A stretch of DNA of 64,000 nucleotides, taken from positions 434,001 to 498,000 of the forward strand of contig NZ_CP038498.1 of the NCBI RefSeq assembly GCF_012427845.1, written 5' to 3'. Positions 42,794-53,964 of this stretch are shown here, piece by piece; the stretch's first letter is position 1; every line of letters begins with the position of its first letter. The notes under the pieces are model-generated. The model ran no database searches. It had not been told where the DNA came from and worked only from the letters and a program-made list of their open reading frames with translations. The position numbers and the translations under genes were made by a program. The DNA is from Pectobacterium punjabense. Its GTDB lineage: Bacteria; Pseudomonadota; Gammaproteobacteria; Enterobacterales; Enterobacteriaceae.

Positions 42794-42827
42794 TCGACAG
42801 AAAGTTTATTTCTGTCGATCATTATTT
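42794..42827 (+). terminator. Terminator after the hydrolase gene
   Basis: Ten-base stem TCGACAGAAA (42794-42803) / TTTCTGTCGA (42809-42818), loop GTTTA, then TCATTATTTTC. Confidence 0.8.
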
Positions 42828-42994
42828 TCTTTATACGTTTCTTTATTTTATTACGGTTTTATAACCAGTTTATTTCAGTTCGTGGAAATTCACACGTCTG
42901 GAAAATGAATAACGACTATTACGTAAATAACTGAACGGCTCTGCTCTGGAGCTGGCGCCCACCCCTTCTTATTTTCAGACCACAGGGATAATTT

Positions 42995-44614
42995 ATGTTT
43001 CGTAAGATAAAGATCCGTACTGCACTCAGCATGATGGTGTTTTCATTAGCGGCGCTACTGCTTTTTGTCGGCGTGTTAGGGTTGGTTGCGGTTCAGTCGG
43101 GGAATAAATCATTTGCCCGTGTCGATATGGAAGTGCTGCCAGGGTTGGTTGCGTTGAATGACAGCTCCGAACTGCTGTTGCGTGGTCGGTTAGATTTACG
43201 TCTGTACGAATCATTAATGGGCAAAGGGGATGTCGAGGCGGCTAAAGTCGCACTGGGACGTGCCAGAGGCAAGGTCGATGGTGCCAGCGAGAAATGGCAG
43301 GAATATTTGAAATATCCGCAGTCCGAAGAAGAAAAAGTCATTTCTACGGACATGGCCGAGAAGCGTAATACGCTGATGCAAGAGTTTATTGACCCGGCAT
43401 TTGCGGCGCTGAACGCCGGGAATCTGGATGAATATCGCCAGCGTGCAGGGAAGTCGACAGTGCTGTATGCCGCGTTTGATAAATCTTCTAAAGCGTTGGT
43501 TGCCTTCAAGCTGAAGAGTATTGATGAAGCCTACGCGGATTCAAATGGGCGTGTGGAACTCATGGAAACCATCCTGTACGCCGCGATTGCCTGTGCGTTG
43601 CTGCTGGCTGCACTGGCCTGGTCCGTGATGACCAACCTTATCGTGAAACCGTTGAATCAGGCTATTTCCGTCTTTGACCGCATCGCGGAAGGCGACCTGC
43701 GTGCGCAGATTGATAGCAGCGGGAAAAATGAAATTGCACAGTTGTTCGCCGCAGTTCAGCGTATGCGTGACGGGCTGGAAAACATGGTGCGCGTGGTGCG
43801 TAACGGTACTGATGCGATCAGCATCGGCGTTGAGGAAATCGCATCCGGCAATATCGATCTCTCCAGCCGTACCGAGCAGCAGGCGGCCTCGTTGGACGAA
43901 ACGGCTTCAAGCATGGAGCAGATCATGTCAACGGTGAAAAACAACGAAGACAACACGCGTAAAGCCAACGATCTGGCGCAGAAAGCTTCGGATTCTGCGT
44001 CTCGCGGCGGGAATGTTGTCACCGAAGTGGTTGATACGATGCGTTCTATTAAGCAAAGCTCTGCCAAAATCTCCGACATTGTTGGGGTGATAGACGGCAT
44101 CGCCTTCCAGACTAACCTGCTAGCACTGAACGCTGCGGTAGAATCTGCCCGTGCAGGTCAATATGGTAAAGGCTTTGCCGTGGTGGCTTCTGAAGTTCGG
44201 ATGTTGGCGGCGCGTAGTGCGACAGCGGCGAAAGAGATTGGCACCATGATTGATGCCTCCCTCAGCCGTATTGAAAAGGGCGCAGGGCTGGTTGAGCTGG
44301 CGGGTAATACCATGGACGAAGTGCTGATGGATGTGAAAAAAGTGGTCGATATCATGGATGAAATCACGCTGGCTTCCAGCGAGCAGAGCCGCGGCATTTC
44401 GCAGATTAATATCGCTATTAATCAGATGGACGGTGTGACGCAGCAGAATGCGTCATTGGTATCCGAAGTGGCGACCTCAGCAAATGCGCTTCAGGAGCAG
44501 GTTATTAACCTGCAACAGTCCGTTTCCCGTTTTCAGATCGCAAGAGAAGAGGTGGAAATGAACAATGCTCTGCCCGGCTTGCGTCAGAACATTGCGCTGG
44601 CCGATGCTCGCTAA
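42995..44614 (+). CDS. Methyl-accepting chemotaxis protein
   Basis: 539-residue chemoreceptor. TM1 is at about 10-32, a periplasmic helical-bundle sensor (Tar/Tsr type 4HB) at about 33-187 and TM2 at about 188-210 (LYAAIACALLLAALAWSVMT). HAMP follows (VKPLNQAISVFDRIAEGDL), then the signalling coiled coil with the conserved tip (IDGIAFQTNLLALNAAVESA) and methylation helices. The C-terminus lacks an NWETF-type CheR/CheB docking pentapeptide, so it may need a major receptor for efficient adaptation. The ligand is not known. It is monocistronic. Confidence 0.93.
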   Translation: MFRKIKIRTALSMMVFSLAALLLFVGVLGLVAVQSGNKSFARVDMEVLPGLVALNDSSELLLRGRLDLRLYESLMGKGDVEAAKVALGRARGKVDGASEKWQEYLKYPQSEEEKVISTDMAEKRNTLMQEFIDPAFAALNAGNLDEYRQRAGKSTVLYAAFDKSSKALVAFKLKSIDEAYADSNGRVELMETILYAAIACALLLAALAWSVMTNLIVKPLNQAISVFDRIAEGDLRAQIDSSGKNEIAQLFAAVQRMRDGLENMVRVVRNGTDAISIGVEEIASGNIDLSSRTEQQAASLDETASSMEQIMSTVKNNEDNTRKANDLAQKASDSASRGGNVVTEVVDTMRSIKQSSAKISDIVGVIDGIAFQTNLLALNAAVESARAGQYGKGFAVVASEVRMLAARSATAAKEIGTMIDASLSRIEKGAGLVELAGNTMDEVLMDVKKVVDIMDEITLASSEQSRGISQINIAINQMDGVTQQNASLVSEVATSANALQEQVINLQQSVSRFQIAREEVEMNNALPGLRQNIALADAR

Positions 44615-44628
44615 TCATTAAATGCCCC

Positions 44629-44671
44629 ACCGTCTGTTTCCTTACTCGCTTTAGCTAAGGGAACAGACGGT
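44629..44671 (+). terminator. Hairpin after the chemoreceptor gene
   Basis: Arms ACCGTCTGTT and AACAGACGGT with an inner CCTTA/TAAGG pairing form a long stem 14 bp after the stop. A proper T-run is lacking. Confidence 0.6.
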
Positions 44672-44863
44672 ACTCCCTCTGAACCGCATCGTCACGCGAT
44701 AGATACTTCGACATGTAAACCTATCAGAACGCTACGCTCGCCCCTTCATTTTTCCGCTGTTCTGCCAATGACAGATAAGAACGAATAAGACTGTTCCCAT
44801 TCCTAATATGTTTATCCGAGATGAAAATGTAACTAATTATTTTCATTTTCAGGTTTATTTATC

Positions 44864-46642
44864 ATGACAAGGACTGTTTGTTTTGATTTTTTATCATTAA
44901 AAATCAATAAAATAAAATCTATCCCATTAACGCTCTCTGTATCATTTCGTCCGTTATTGTTCACGCTGCCTTTACCTTTCTTTGCAGTCATGGCGAATGC
45001 GGCTACGCCCGCTGAGTTGCAACAGCTCGATCAACGTCAGATCAACCAGCAGCAAATCAATCAGCAGGAACGGCAGCGTGCGCAAGAGCGACAGCTTTCA
45101 CCTCAGGCCCCGGATGTCCGCCTGCAAGAACCAGGGGCATTTCTGACACGGCTGCATTTTCCCGTGGAGATGACGCCCTGTTTTCCCATTAACAAGGTGG
45201 AATTACAGGGAAAGAAGGATTTTCCCAGTTGGCTGCCGTTGCAGCGGCTAGCCGATCAGGCGGTGAACCAATGTCTGGGCGGTAAAGGCATTAACCTGTT
45301 AATGAGCGCGTTGCAAAACCGTCTGGTGAATCACGGCTATGTGACCGCTCGCGTGCTGGCACCTGCTCAGGATCTGAAAAGCGGTACGCTGAAGCTGGTG
45401 GTGATGGCCGGTAAGGTTGGCAAGATAACGCTGTCGCCGGACAGTGACCGCTATATTCAGCTCTATAGCGCTTTGCCTGCACGCGAAGGTGAACTGCTTG
45501 ATTTGCGCGATATCGAGCAGGGGCTGGAGAATTTACAGCGCGTGCCGACAGCACTGGCTGATATGCAACTGGTTCCGGGAGAGAAGCCGGGCGAAAGCGA
45601 TATCGTTGTTAGCTATAAACAAGCAAAACACTGGCGGCTTGGTGCGACGCTGGATGATTCCGGCACCAAAAGCACAGGGCGCTATCAGGGCGGTCTGACG
45701 CTTTTCCTCGATAATCCCTTTTCACTTAGCGACACGTTTTATCTCTACGGTGGTCACGATCTGCAAGGGCGTACCAGTAAAGGCAGCAAGAGCTACGTTG
45801 CCCACTACTCGGTGCCGTTTGGCTACTGGCAGGCTGGGATGACCGCCAGCGGTTATGACTATCACCAGACGATAGCCGGATTGAATGAAAACTATACCTA
45901 TAAAGGTGAAAACGAGAGCCTCAATTTCCAACTGAGTCGAGTATTACATCGTAGTGGTAGCCAGAAGACGTCGGTGAGTTATGAGGTCATGACGCGTGAA
46001 TCACGCAATTTTGTCAATGATACCGAGGTTGAGGTACAGCGGCGTAAAACGGCGGGATGGCGTCTGGGCTTACAGCATCGTCACTATATTTCCCAAGCCA
46101 CGCTGGATGCTGCTGTTAGCTATCAGCGCGGCACTCGCTGGTTCGGGGCGCAGCCCGTTCCAGAAGAAACCAACGATGAAGGAACCGGGCTGTCAAAAAT
46201 TATTCAGTTCTCTTCCGAGTTGGATGTTCCCTTCGCCGTGTTTGATGAAGCTTTCCGCTACAACGTGCAATACCGTCGTCAGCTCGCGAGTACCCGCCTG
46301 ACGGCACAAGATCAATTCTCCATTGGTAACCGCTGGACGGTTCGCGGCTTTGACGGTGAGCTCACGCTCAGCGCCGACGACGGTTGGCTGGTACGCAATG
46401 AGCTCGCCTGGCGCACGCCGCTTCAGAATCAGGAACTGTATCTGGGTGTGGATTACGGCGAGATCAGTAACAACAGTAAAGAGCGGCTGATTGGTAACCA
46501 TTTGGCAGGTGGTGTCATCGGGGTACGTGGCAACGTATTGAGCACCGGCTATGACCTGTTTGCGGGCATTCCGCTTTCCAAGCCTGATGGCTTTGAAACC
46601 AGCCCGGCCGTCTTCGGTTTCAGCCTGAACTGGCAGTACTGA
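44864..46642 (+). CDS. cdiB: Two-partner secretion transporter CdiB/HecB
   Basis: Outer-membrane Omp85-type transporter that exports CdiA/HecA. The 592 residues have a signal sequence at about 20-45 (cleavage near VMANAATP) and a Gln/Arg-rich N-terminal linker. Two POTRA domains follow ([39 protein letters not shown]), then a 16-strand barrel with [10 protein letters not shown], the conserved VRGY-like tip of the plug loop. It ends in an aromatic residue motif (FSLNWQY). The cdiA ATG is 71 bp downstream. FhaC/ShlB relatives share the layout; the partner CdiA with VENN and CdiI makes CDI the best name. Confidence 0.92.
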   Translation: MTRTVCFDFLSLKINKIKSIPLTLSVSFRPLLFTLPLPFFAVMANAATPAELQQLDQRQINQQQINQQERQRAQERQLSPQAPDVRLQEPGAFLTRLHFPVEMTPCFPINKVELQGKKDFPSWLPLQRLADQAVNQCLGGKGINLLMSALQNRLVNHGYVTARVLAPAQDLKSGTLKLVVMAGKVGKITLSPDSDRYIQLYSALPAREGELLDLRDIEQGLENLQRVPTALADMQLVPGEKPGESDIVVSYKQAKHWRLGATLDDSGTKSTGRYQGGLTLFLDNPFSLSDTFYLYGGHDLQGRTSKGSKSYVAHYSVPFGYWQAGMTASGYDYHQTIAGLNENYTYKGENESLNFQLSRVLHRSGSQKTSVSYEVMTRESRNFVNDTEVEVQRRKTAGWRLGLQHRHYISQATLDAAVSYQRGTRWFGAQPVPEETNDEGTGLSKIIQFSSELDVPFAVFDEAFRYNVQYRRQLASTRLTAQDQFSIGNRWTVRGFDGELTLSADDGWLVRNELAWRTPLQNQELYLGVDYGEISNNSKERLIGNHLAGGVIGVRGNVLSTGYDLFAGIPLSKPDGFETSPAVFGFSLNWQY

Positions 46643-46713
46643 AGCATCCGTCGGAATGCGCCAGTCATAAACCTGTTTGTTGAAAAATTTCTTTCTTTGA
46701 ATGGATAACAAGA

Positions 46714-49700
46714 ATGAATAAGCACCTGTATCGCATCGTTTTTAACCGCGCTCGTGGCGTGTTGATGGTGGTCTCTGAACTGTGTCGCGGCTGCGTCAAA
46801 GATTCTTCTCCGTTGGGACTTGGGTCGACGCTGAGTCAGATAACCGGGCGGCTTTCTCCACTGACGTTCCTATTGCTCGGCGTGATGGGGTTTGTCGCGC
46901 TTGCGCCTGTGGCACAGGCGAACATTGTCGCGGACGGCAATGCGCCCGGTAACCAAAAACCTAACGTCTTACAAACCGCAAACGGGACGCCACAGGTCAA
47001 TATTCAAACGCCAAGTGCCGGCGGCGTATCGCGCAATGTCTACAGCCAGTTCGATGTGAATCAGCAAGGTGCCATTCTCAATAACTCGCGTAATCAGGTG
47101 CAAACACAGCAAGGCGGCTGGGTGGCGGGTAACCCGTGGCTGGCTAAAGGCGAAGCGAAGATCATTCTGAACGAAGTGAATTCACGCGATCCCAGCAAAT
47201 TAAATGGGTACATCGAAGTTGCAGGGAAAAAAGCGCAGGTGGTTATCGCCAACCCGTCGGGCATCACCTGTGACGGCTGCGGTTTCATCAATGCGAACCG
47301 GGCGACGTTGACGACCGGCAAGGCGATGATGGAAAACGGCCAACTTAAAGGCTATCAGGTTGAGAAAGGCACGATTCGCGTTCAAGGGGCGGGGATGGAC
47401 TCCAGCCGTCAGGATTATACCGACCTGATCGCGCAGAGTGCAGAAATCAACGCCGGGCTGTGGGCGAATGACCTAAAAGTAACGGCGGGACGTAATACCG
47501 TTGATGCCGAGCAGCAGAAAATCGAGAAAGCCGCGACGGCTTCAACGTCAACGGATCGCACAGAGCCGAAGCTGGCGGTGGACGTAGCGCAACTCGGTGG
47601 TATGTACGCGGGTAAGATCCAGCTCATTGGTACGGAGCAAGGTGTTGGGGTACGCAACGCGGGTGCGATTGGTGCACAGGCAGGAAGCGTGACGATCTCT
47701 GCCGATGGCCGCATTGAGAACAGTGGCAGCATTAATGCCTCACAGGATGTACAGCTGGCGGGTCGTGAACTGGATAATAGCGGCAAAGTTTACGCTCAGC
47801 GTGATGTCGGTGTCGGCACACAGAAACAGACGACTAACCGTGGCGTACTGGCGGCACAGCGCGATGTGACCCTGAAAGCGGCAAACATCACTAACCAGAA
47901 AGGTGCTGTGCTGGGGGCGGGTATCAACAGCGATGGTTCGGTGGCGCAAACGGGCAATTTATCTCTGACAGCCAGCCAGCGCGCTGATGCTAACGGCCAG
48001 CAACTCGCCGGCGGGTCGCTGACGATAGCCGCGGCAGAGGTGAATACCGATGGCGGTCAGACGCAGGCGACCGATGTTACGCTCAATGCCACCAGTGGAT
48101 CGGTTTCCAGCCGTAAAGCGAAAGTCAGTGCGGATAACAACCTTAAGGTGACGGCGGCGAAAGCCGTCAATAATACCGACGGCACGCTCATTGCCGGGAA
48201 AAAGCTGGATGTACAAGCCGATAGTCTGAGTGGCGACGGCCAACTGTTGTCACTGGGTGACATGTCGCTGACTGCCGCACAGCGCTTCGATAACCAGAGC
48301 GATGTCATTGCAAACGGTAAACTCGACCTCACGGTGGCGGGGGATGTCACCAACCGCCAAAAAATCCAGTCTGGTAGTGAGCTGACGCTGACGGCTACAC
48401 GTCTCGATAATCAGGCAAGTGGTGAAATCAGCAGCCACAAGACGCGACTGGCGCTGTCGGATTCGTTAACCAACCGCGGCCTGATCGATGGCGATCAAAC
48501 CCGTATTGATGCGGGCACGCTGAGCAACATGGGGAGCGGTCGCATTTATGGCGACTGGATCAGCCTGCAAGCGCAGACGCTGAACAATCTGAATGAAGGT
48601 GGCATGGGGGCGACGATCGCCGCACGCCAGCGTTTGGATCTCGGTGTAGGCACGCTTAACAATCGTCAACATGGGCTGATTTACAGTGATGGCGTGATGA
48701 CGCTGGGACGTAATCTGGATGCGGAAGGTATGGCAACAGGCCAAGCCGATGCCATCAATAACCACAGTGCCACCATTGAGTCCATTGGTGATATGGCATT
48801 GTCCGCTGGTCAGATTAATAACGTTAACGATAATTTGGTGACGGAAATTGTCACCAGTGCGACCCATATCGATGAAGCCGTGCTGCGTGGACATACCACG
48901 CGCTACAACTGGAGCGATATTTGGCTGACAGACAATAAATACGGCGTGAACACTGCGCATATGCCGGATGGCTATGCCAGTGAGGACTTCTATCGCTACA
49001 TCTATACCCGAACGGTGAATGAAACCAGGGTGAAAGAGAGCGATCCGGGGCAGATTCTGTCCGGTAATAATCTGTATCTGACAGCGGCACGGATGACCAA
49101 CAGCGATAGCCGCGTGATTGCGGCCGGTCTGTTAATTGACGGTGTGAAGGCGCTGAGCAATCTGGCGACGCCGGGCGAACGTACTACGTCTGAGAGTGGG
49201 TGGCAGGAACGCTGGTATGCCAAGAAGAAAAAGAACTGGCGCGGGGTAACAAAAACCTCACAGGGTATTGACGGCAATAACTATGCGCCAGCGGCTCAAG
49301 TCGAAACGATCGATCTAAAAGTGCATGACTGGCGTGACCAGGCAGCATTTGACGGATCGGGCTATGTGGTGACGGCGCTGCGAGCAGGTAACGTTGGTCA
49401 GAATGTGGGTACGCCGACGGCGACGCTTCCAGGCAGTAGTTTATTTACGCTACAACCCGCAGCAGAAAGCCGCTATCTGGTGGAAACGGATGTGCGCTTC
49501 ACCAACCAAAAACAGTGGCTTAGCTCTGATTATATGCTACAGGCCTTCAGTATTGAGGGGCAGGATAAACGACTGGGTGATGGCTTCTACGAACAGCGAG
49601 AAGTACGCGAACAGATCGCCCAATTAACCGGGCAGCGCTATCTGGCGGGTTATAACAGCGATGAAGCACAGTACAAAGCATTGATGAATGCGGGTATCGC

Positions 49701-52700
49701 ATTTGGTCGTCAGTTCTCATTGACGCCGGGTGTGGCGCTGACGCAAGAGCAGATGGCGTTGCTCACCACCGATATGGTCTGGATGGTGAGAAAATCGGTG
49801 ACCTTGGCAGACGGCTCTTCGCAGACGGTGCTTGTTCCGCAGGTTTACACCAACGTCCGCTCGAATGAACAAATCGGTGCGGGTAGTCTGCTGGCGGGGA
49901 ACACGATCTCTGTTGGACTTGCCGGAGGCCTGCTGAACAGCGGACGTATTGCCGCGCGCGATACCCTGTTTATCTCGTCCGATGCGCTGGACAATCAGGG
50001 GGGGACTCTGCTGGGTAAACAGGTGCAGCTACAGGTTCGTAACGATCTGAATAATGTCGGTGGTGTCATTCAGGCGGAAGATAAATTGACCGCACTGGCG
50101 GGCGGCACTATCACCAGTACCAGCACGTTGAGTGGCGGTGAGGATAATCGCATTCTGGATCGCATCGCGGGCATGTACGTTCAGAATGACAAGGGTGAAC
50201 TGACGCTGGCGGCCAGCAAAGACATCAACCTGATCGGAAGCCAGGTGATTAACTCGGGGGCTGACAGTTCCACGCTGATCAGCGCGGGGAATAACCTGAA
50301 TCTGGCAACGCTGACGACCACGGAAACGCAGAATAGCGACTGGGACAGCAATAATTATCGCCATTATCAGGCAAGCAAAGATATCGGTAGTGAAATCGCC
50401 GCGAATGGCCAGATAGCATTACGTGCGGGACTCGACCTGAATGCGACGGCGGCATCCGTCACCGCGCAGCAGGGGCTACAGGTTCAGGCGGGCAATGACA
50501 TCAATCTGACCAGCGGTGAGTCATCCTATACGTTGACGGAACACAGCAAGCAAAGCAGTCGTGGCCTGCTCTCTGCGCAGTCCAGCGAACGCCATGACAG
50601 CATTCAGCATCAATCGGCGGTGGGCAGTTCGTTCAGCGGCGAGACGGTGGCGATCGGTGCAGGCAATAACGTGCAGATCGCGGGTAGCTCCGTTGCGGGT
50701 ACGCAGGATGTCAGCATTACCGCCGGACGCGATATTACCGTGACGACGGCGCAAGAAAATCATCAGGAAACTCATTTAAAGGAAGAGAAAAAATCCGGTT
50801 TGATGGGCAGTGGCGGTATCGGATTTAGCATTGGTCAGGCCAGCCAAAAGAGCACGACCGATACAGATGGCATGAGTGAGAAAGCCAGCATCATCGGTAG
50901 TGAAAAAGGCAACACGACGCTGCTGGCGGGCAATCAACTGACTGTGAAAGGTAGTGACGTGGTTGCCGGACAGGATCTGGCGCTGCAAGGTAAGACGATA
51001 GCAGTGACGGCGGCGGAGAACAGTCAGACGCAGCGCCAGACCTATGAACAGAAGCAGAGTGGGTTAACGCTGGCGCTGAGTGGCACGGTCGGTGGTATGG
51101 TGAATACGGCGGTACAAACGGCGCAGACGGCTAAGGAGACGGAGGATAGCCGTCTTCAAGCGTTACAGGGTGTGAAAGCGACGTTAAGCGGCGTACAAGC
51201 GGGGCAGGCTGCCTATCTGGCTGCGCTGAAAGGTAAAGACGATCCTACGAATAACAATGTTGTGGGCGTCAGCGTCTCGCTGGGAAGCCAGTCATCGAAA
51301 TCTGAGCAAACGGTGGAGCAGCGCACCGCGCAAGGTAGCAGCCTGAACGCGGGTAGGAACCTGTCTCTGACCGCAACGGGTGATGATATCCGCGTGCAGG
51401 GAAGCGAGCTGCGTGCGGGTCAGGATGTGGCACTGGATGCGGCACGTGATATCCAGCTACTGTCTGCACAAAACAGTCAGCACACGGAAGGAAGTAACAA
51501 GAGCAAAGGCGGCAGCATTGGTCTGAGCCTGGGTGCTGGCAGCGGCGGCTTTAGTCTGAGCGTAAACGCCAGCATGAATAAAGCGAAAGGCAGTGAACTG
51601 GGTGAAGGGCTGAGCCACACTGAAACGCTACTGGACGCGGGGCGTCAGGTTCGGCTAAACAGCGGCCGTGATACCACGTTGCAGGGTGCACAGGTCAGTG
51701 GGCAGCAGGTAACGGCACGCGTCGGACGGGATTTGCTGTTGCGCAGTGAGCAGGATAGCGACGTTTACGACAGCAAGCAGCAGAGCATGAGTGCAGGCGT
51801 CAGCATTCCGATTTATGGTGCGGGAAGCGCGTCAGCCAGTTTCAACATGAGCAAGGACAAAATGCACAGCGATTATCGCAGCGTGCAGGAGCAGACCGGG
51901 CTGTTTGCCGGGCAAGGTGGCTACGATGTGCAGGTGGGCAATCATACGCAGCTCGATGGCGCGGTGATTGGCTCCACGGCAGAGGCCGCGAAAAACCGAT
52001 TAGACACCGGGACGCTGGGCTTTAGTGATATTGAGAACCGAGCCGAGTTTGAGACCTCTCACAGCGGCGTCGGTATCAGTACGGGCGGGCCGGTAGGCAT
52101 GCAGATGCTCAGTAATCTGGCATCCAACTCACTGATAAGCGGAAATAATGACGGTAATGCGGCGAGTACCACGCGTGCGGCAATCAGCAATGGGCAGTTG
52201 GTCATCCGTGATGAGGCGAACCAGCGTCAGGATGTCGCGCAGCTGAGTAACGATGTTGAACATGCAAACCAGACGCTGAGCCCGATTTTTGACAAAGAGA
52301 AAGAGCAGAAGCGTCTGCAACAAATGCAGGTGATTGCAGAAATCAGCAGTCAGGTGATGGATATTGCTGGTACGCATGGGGCGATTATTGCGACGAAAGC
52401 GGCGAAAGCGGAGGCCGATGCGAAGACTGCGGGGCTCTCTGATGCTGACAGGAAGATGGCGAGAGACGCGCTCGCGACGGGCAATAAGCCAAACCTGAAC
52501 CCGACAGAGGCCGAGATTCAGCAATACGTTTATCAGACGACGTATGACAAAGCCTATACTCAGGCCTTGAACAGTTCGGGTTTTGGCACGGGGGGCGCGA
52601 TCCGTCAGGGTATAATGGCGGTCTCGGCGGCGGTGCAGGGACTGGCGGGGGGTAACGTTGCACAGGCGATAACGGGTGCAGCGGCGCCGTATCTGGCGGC

Positions 52701-53964
52701 AGAAATCAAGAAAGCGACGACGGATGCAAATGATAATGTCAATATTGCAGCCAATGCGGTAGCGCACGCGGTACTGGGCGGTATAGTGGCGGAAGCCAGC
52801 GGTAACAGTGCGTTGGCGGGTGCTGCGGGTGCGGCGACGGGTGAGCTGGCGGCGCGGGTCATTGCCGACAGGCTCTACCCGGGTAAAGCTATCTCGGAGA
52901 TGACGGAAAGCGAAAAACAGACGGTCACCACGCTTTCGCTTCTGGCAGGTGGTCTGGCGGCCGGCACGGTGGGCGACTCGACGACAAATGCGGTAGCGGG
53001 TGCGCAGGCAAGTCAGAATGCGGTGGAGAATAACTATCTGAGTGCGACAGAAGCCGCAAGGAAAGCGGCACTGGAGCGCAAGGAAAAAGCTGGAACACTG
53101 ACAACCGACGAAGCGAAAGAGCTGGCTGATACCGATCAGTTGGATAAAGAGCGCAATCAGGCTATCCATGATATCTGTACGCAGGGTAATAAATCGGGGG
53201 CGGGTTGTTCGGCACTGGTGGCGAAGGCACAGCAGGCGCTGGACAGTTACGGTGAAAGCGCAGCCAGTTACCGACTCATCTTTAAAGACCTGTACCCGCA
53301 GGATGCGGCTAATGCGAGTGACATACTGTATGGCTTGGATGCAGGCAGTATTACACGCGATGCGGCAATTACCGCGATAGCGGAGAAGAATCACAAAGAC
53401 TGGAATGAAGTGGCATCGGAATATGATAGGGCGATGCAACTGCATGGTCTTGTCAGTGCGCTGGCTGGGTTCTATGGGATAAAGAGCGTTAGCAAGCCAT
53501 CTGAAGCGACCAGTACCACGACATCAATGGCAGATCGTATCAAAGTCAATATCTCGGAAAGCCAGAAGGCGCGGGAGTCGTCTAATTTTGATATTCACAT
53601 TGCGAAATCTGATCAGATTCAATGGGGATATAAAGCAGATGAATGGGGAATGGTTACTTTACCTGCTGGTAGAAGAGTATACGGCGGAATACCTGGACAA
53701 TCGTCTTATTATACTTCATGGGATACATTACTAGATGCAGGATTTAGCAGAGAATCAATATTTAAAAATCTACAAGTATCACCTCACCCAGAGTTCGGAT
53801 ACCGCCCTCAAATGGGAATTTATGAGATTACTAGTGATATAAGAATTCCTTCTGGTCAAGTAATGGCTAATCCATTGTTGGGGCCCGGCGGCGCTACTCA
53901 GTACTTTATAAAAGACTACAATAGCCAATTGAAATTGATAGATAAAATAGACTTGGGTAAGTAA
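46714..53964 (+). CDS. cdiA: Contact-dependent inhibition toxin CdiA (filamentous haemagglutinin type)
   Basis: 2416-residue exoprotein that delivers its C-terminus into neighbours. An extended signal peptide (ESPR, MNKHLYRIVFNRARGVLMVV) is cleaved near VAQA. The TPS secretion domain follows (NPSGI and CDGCGF, about residues 165-190), then a long region of haemagglutinin repeats. The VENN motif at residues 2104-2107 (DNA 53023-53034) marks the C-terminal toxic module of 309 residues. From about residue 2280 base composition turns A/T-rich. This last domain (RRVYGGIPGQSSYYTSWDTL ... GPGGATQYFIKDY) I do not recognise with certainty; the GGxxQYF end recalls NAD-acting ART/TNT-type toxins. cdiI follows directly. 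Confidence 0.93.
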   Translation: MNKHLYRIVFNRARGVLMVVSELCRGCVKDSSPLGLGSTLSQITGRLSPLTFLLLGVMGFVALAPVAQANIVADGNAPGNQKPNVLQTANGTPQVNIQTPSAGGVSRNVYSQFDVNQQGAILNNSRNQVQTQQGGWVAGNPWLAKGEAKIILNEVNSRDPSKLNGYIEVAGKKAQVVIANPSGITCDGCGFINANRATLTTGKAMMENGQLKGYQVEKGTIRVQGAGMDSSRQDYTDLIAQSAEINAGLWANDLKVTAGRNTVDAEQQKIEKAATASTSTDRTEPKLAVDVAQLGGMYAGKIQLIGTEQGVGVRNAGAIGAQAGSVTISADGRIENSGSINASQDVQLAGRELDNSGKVYAQRDVGVGTQKQTTNRGVLAAQRDVTLKAANITNQKGAVLGAGINSDGSVAQTGNLSLTASQRADANGQQLAGGSLTIAAAEVNTDGGQTQATDVTLNATSGSVSSRKAKVSADNNLKVTAAKAVNNTDGTLIAGKKLDVQADSLSGDGQLLSLGDMSLTAAQRFDNQSDVIANGKLDLTVAGDVTNRQKIQSGSELTLTATRLDNQASGEISSHKTRLALSDSLTNRGLIDGDQTRIDAGTLSNMGSGRIYGDWISLQAQTLNNLNEGGMGATIAARQRLDLGVGTLNNRQHGLIYSDGVMTLGRNLDAEGMATGQADAINNHSATIESIGDMALSAGQINNVNDNLVTEIVTSATHIDEAVLRGHTTRYNWSDIWLTDNKYGVNTAHMPDGYASEDFYRYIYTRTVNETRVKESDPGQILSGNNLYLTAARMTNSDSRVIAAGLLIDGVKALSNLATPGERTTSESGWQERWYAKKKKNWRGVTKTSQGIDGNNYAPAAQVETIDLKVHDWRDQAAFDGSGYVVTALRAGNVGQNVGTPTATLPGSSLFTLQPAAESRYLVETDVRFTNQKQWLSSDYMLQAFSIEGQDKRLGDGFYEQREVREQIAQLTGQRYLAGYNSDEAQYKALMNAGIAFGRQFSLTPGVALTQEQMALLTTDMVWMVRKSVTLADGSSQTVLVPQVYTNVRSNEQIGAGSLLAGNTISVGLAGGLLNSGRIAARDTLFISSDALDNQGGTLLGKQVQLQVRNDLNNVGGVIQAEDKLTALAGGTITSTSTLSGGEDNRILDRIAGMYVQNDKGELTLAASKDINLIGSQVINSGADSSTLISAGNNLNLATLTTTETQNSDWDSNNYRHYQASKDIGSEIAANGQIALRAGLDLNATAASVTAQQGLQVQAGNDINLTSGESSYTLTEHSKQSSRGLLSAQSSERHDSIQHQSAVGSSFSGETVAIGAGNNVQIAGSSVAGTQDVSITAGRDITVTTAQENHQETHLKEEKKSGLMGSGGIGFSIGQASQKSTTDTDGMSEKASIIGSEKGNTTLLAGNQLTVKGSDVVAGQDLALQGKTIAVTAAENSQTQRQTYEQKQSGLTLALSGTVGGMVNTAVQTAQTAKETEDSRLQALQGVKATLSGVQAGQAAYLAALKGKDDPTNNNVVGVSVSLGSQSSKSEQTVEQRTAQGSSLNAGRNLSLTATGDDIRVQGSELRAGQDVALDAARDIQLLSAQNSQHTEGSNKSKGGSIGLSLGAGSGGFSLSVNASMNKAKGSELGEGLSHTETLLDAGRQVRLNSGRDTTLQGAQVSGQQVTARVGRDLLLRSEQDSDVYDSKQQSMSAGVSIPIYGAGSASASFNMSKDKMHSDYRSVQEQTGLFAGQGGYDVQVGNHTQLDGAVIGSTAEAAKNRLDTGTLGFSDIENRAEFETSHSGVGISTGGPVGMQMLSNLASNSLISGNNDGNAASTTRAAISNGQLVIRDEANQRQDVAQLSNDVEHANQTLSPIFDKEKEQKRLQQMQVIAEISSQVMDIAGTHGAIIATKAAKAEADAKTAGLSDADRKMARDALATGNKPNLNPTEAEIQQYVYQTTYDKAYTQALNSSGFGTGGAIRQGIMAVSAAVQGLAGGNVAQAITGAAAPYLAAEIKKATTDANDNVNIAANAVAHAVLGGIVAEASGNSALAGAAGAATGELAARVIADRLYPGKAISEMTESEKQTVTTLSLLAGGLAAGTVGDSTTNAVAGAQASQNAVENNYLSATEAARKAALERKEKAGTLTTDEAKELADTDQLDKERNQAIHDICTQGNKSGAGCSALVAKAQQALDSYGESAASYRLIFKDLYPQDAANASDILYGLDAGSITRDAAITAIAEKNHKDWNEVASEYDRAMQLHGLVSALAGFYGIKSVSKPSEATSTTTSMADRIKVNISESQKARESSNFDIHIAKSDQIQWGYKADEWGMVTLPAGRRVYGGIPGQSSYYTSWDTLLDAGFSRESIFKNLQVSPHPEFGYRPQMGIYEITSDIRIPSGQVMANPLLGPGGATQYFIKDYNSQLKLIDKIDLGK

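Noticed and set aside
52129..53445. 438-codon minus-strand ORF antisense to cdiA
   Set aside because: Arg/His-rich shadow of the low-stop cdiA coding sequence; no ribosome-binding site or family.
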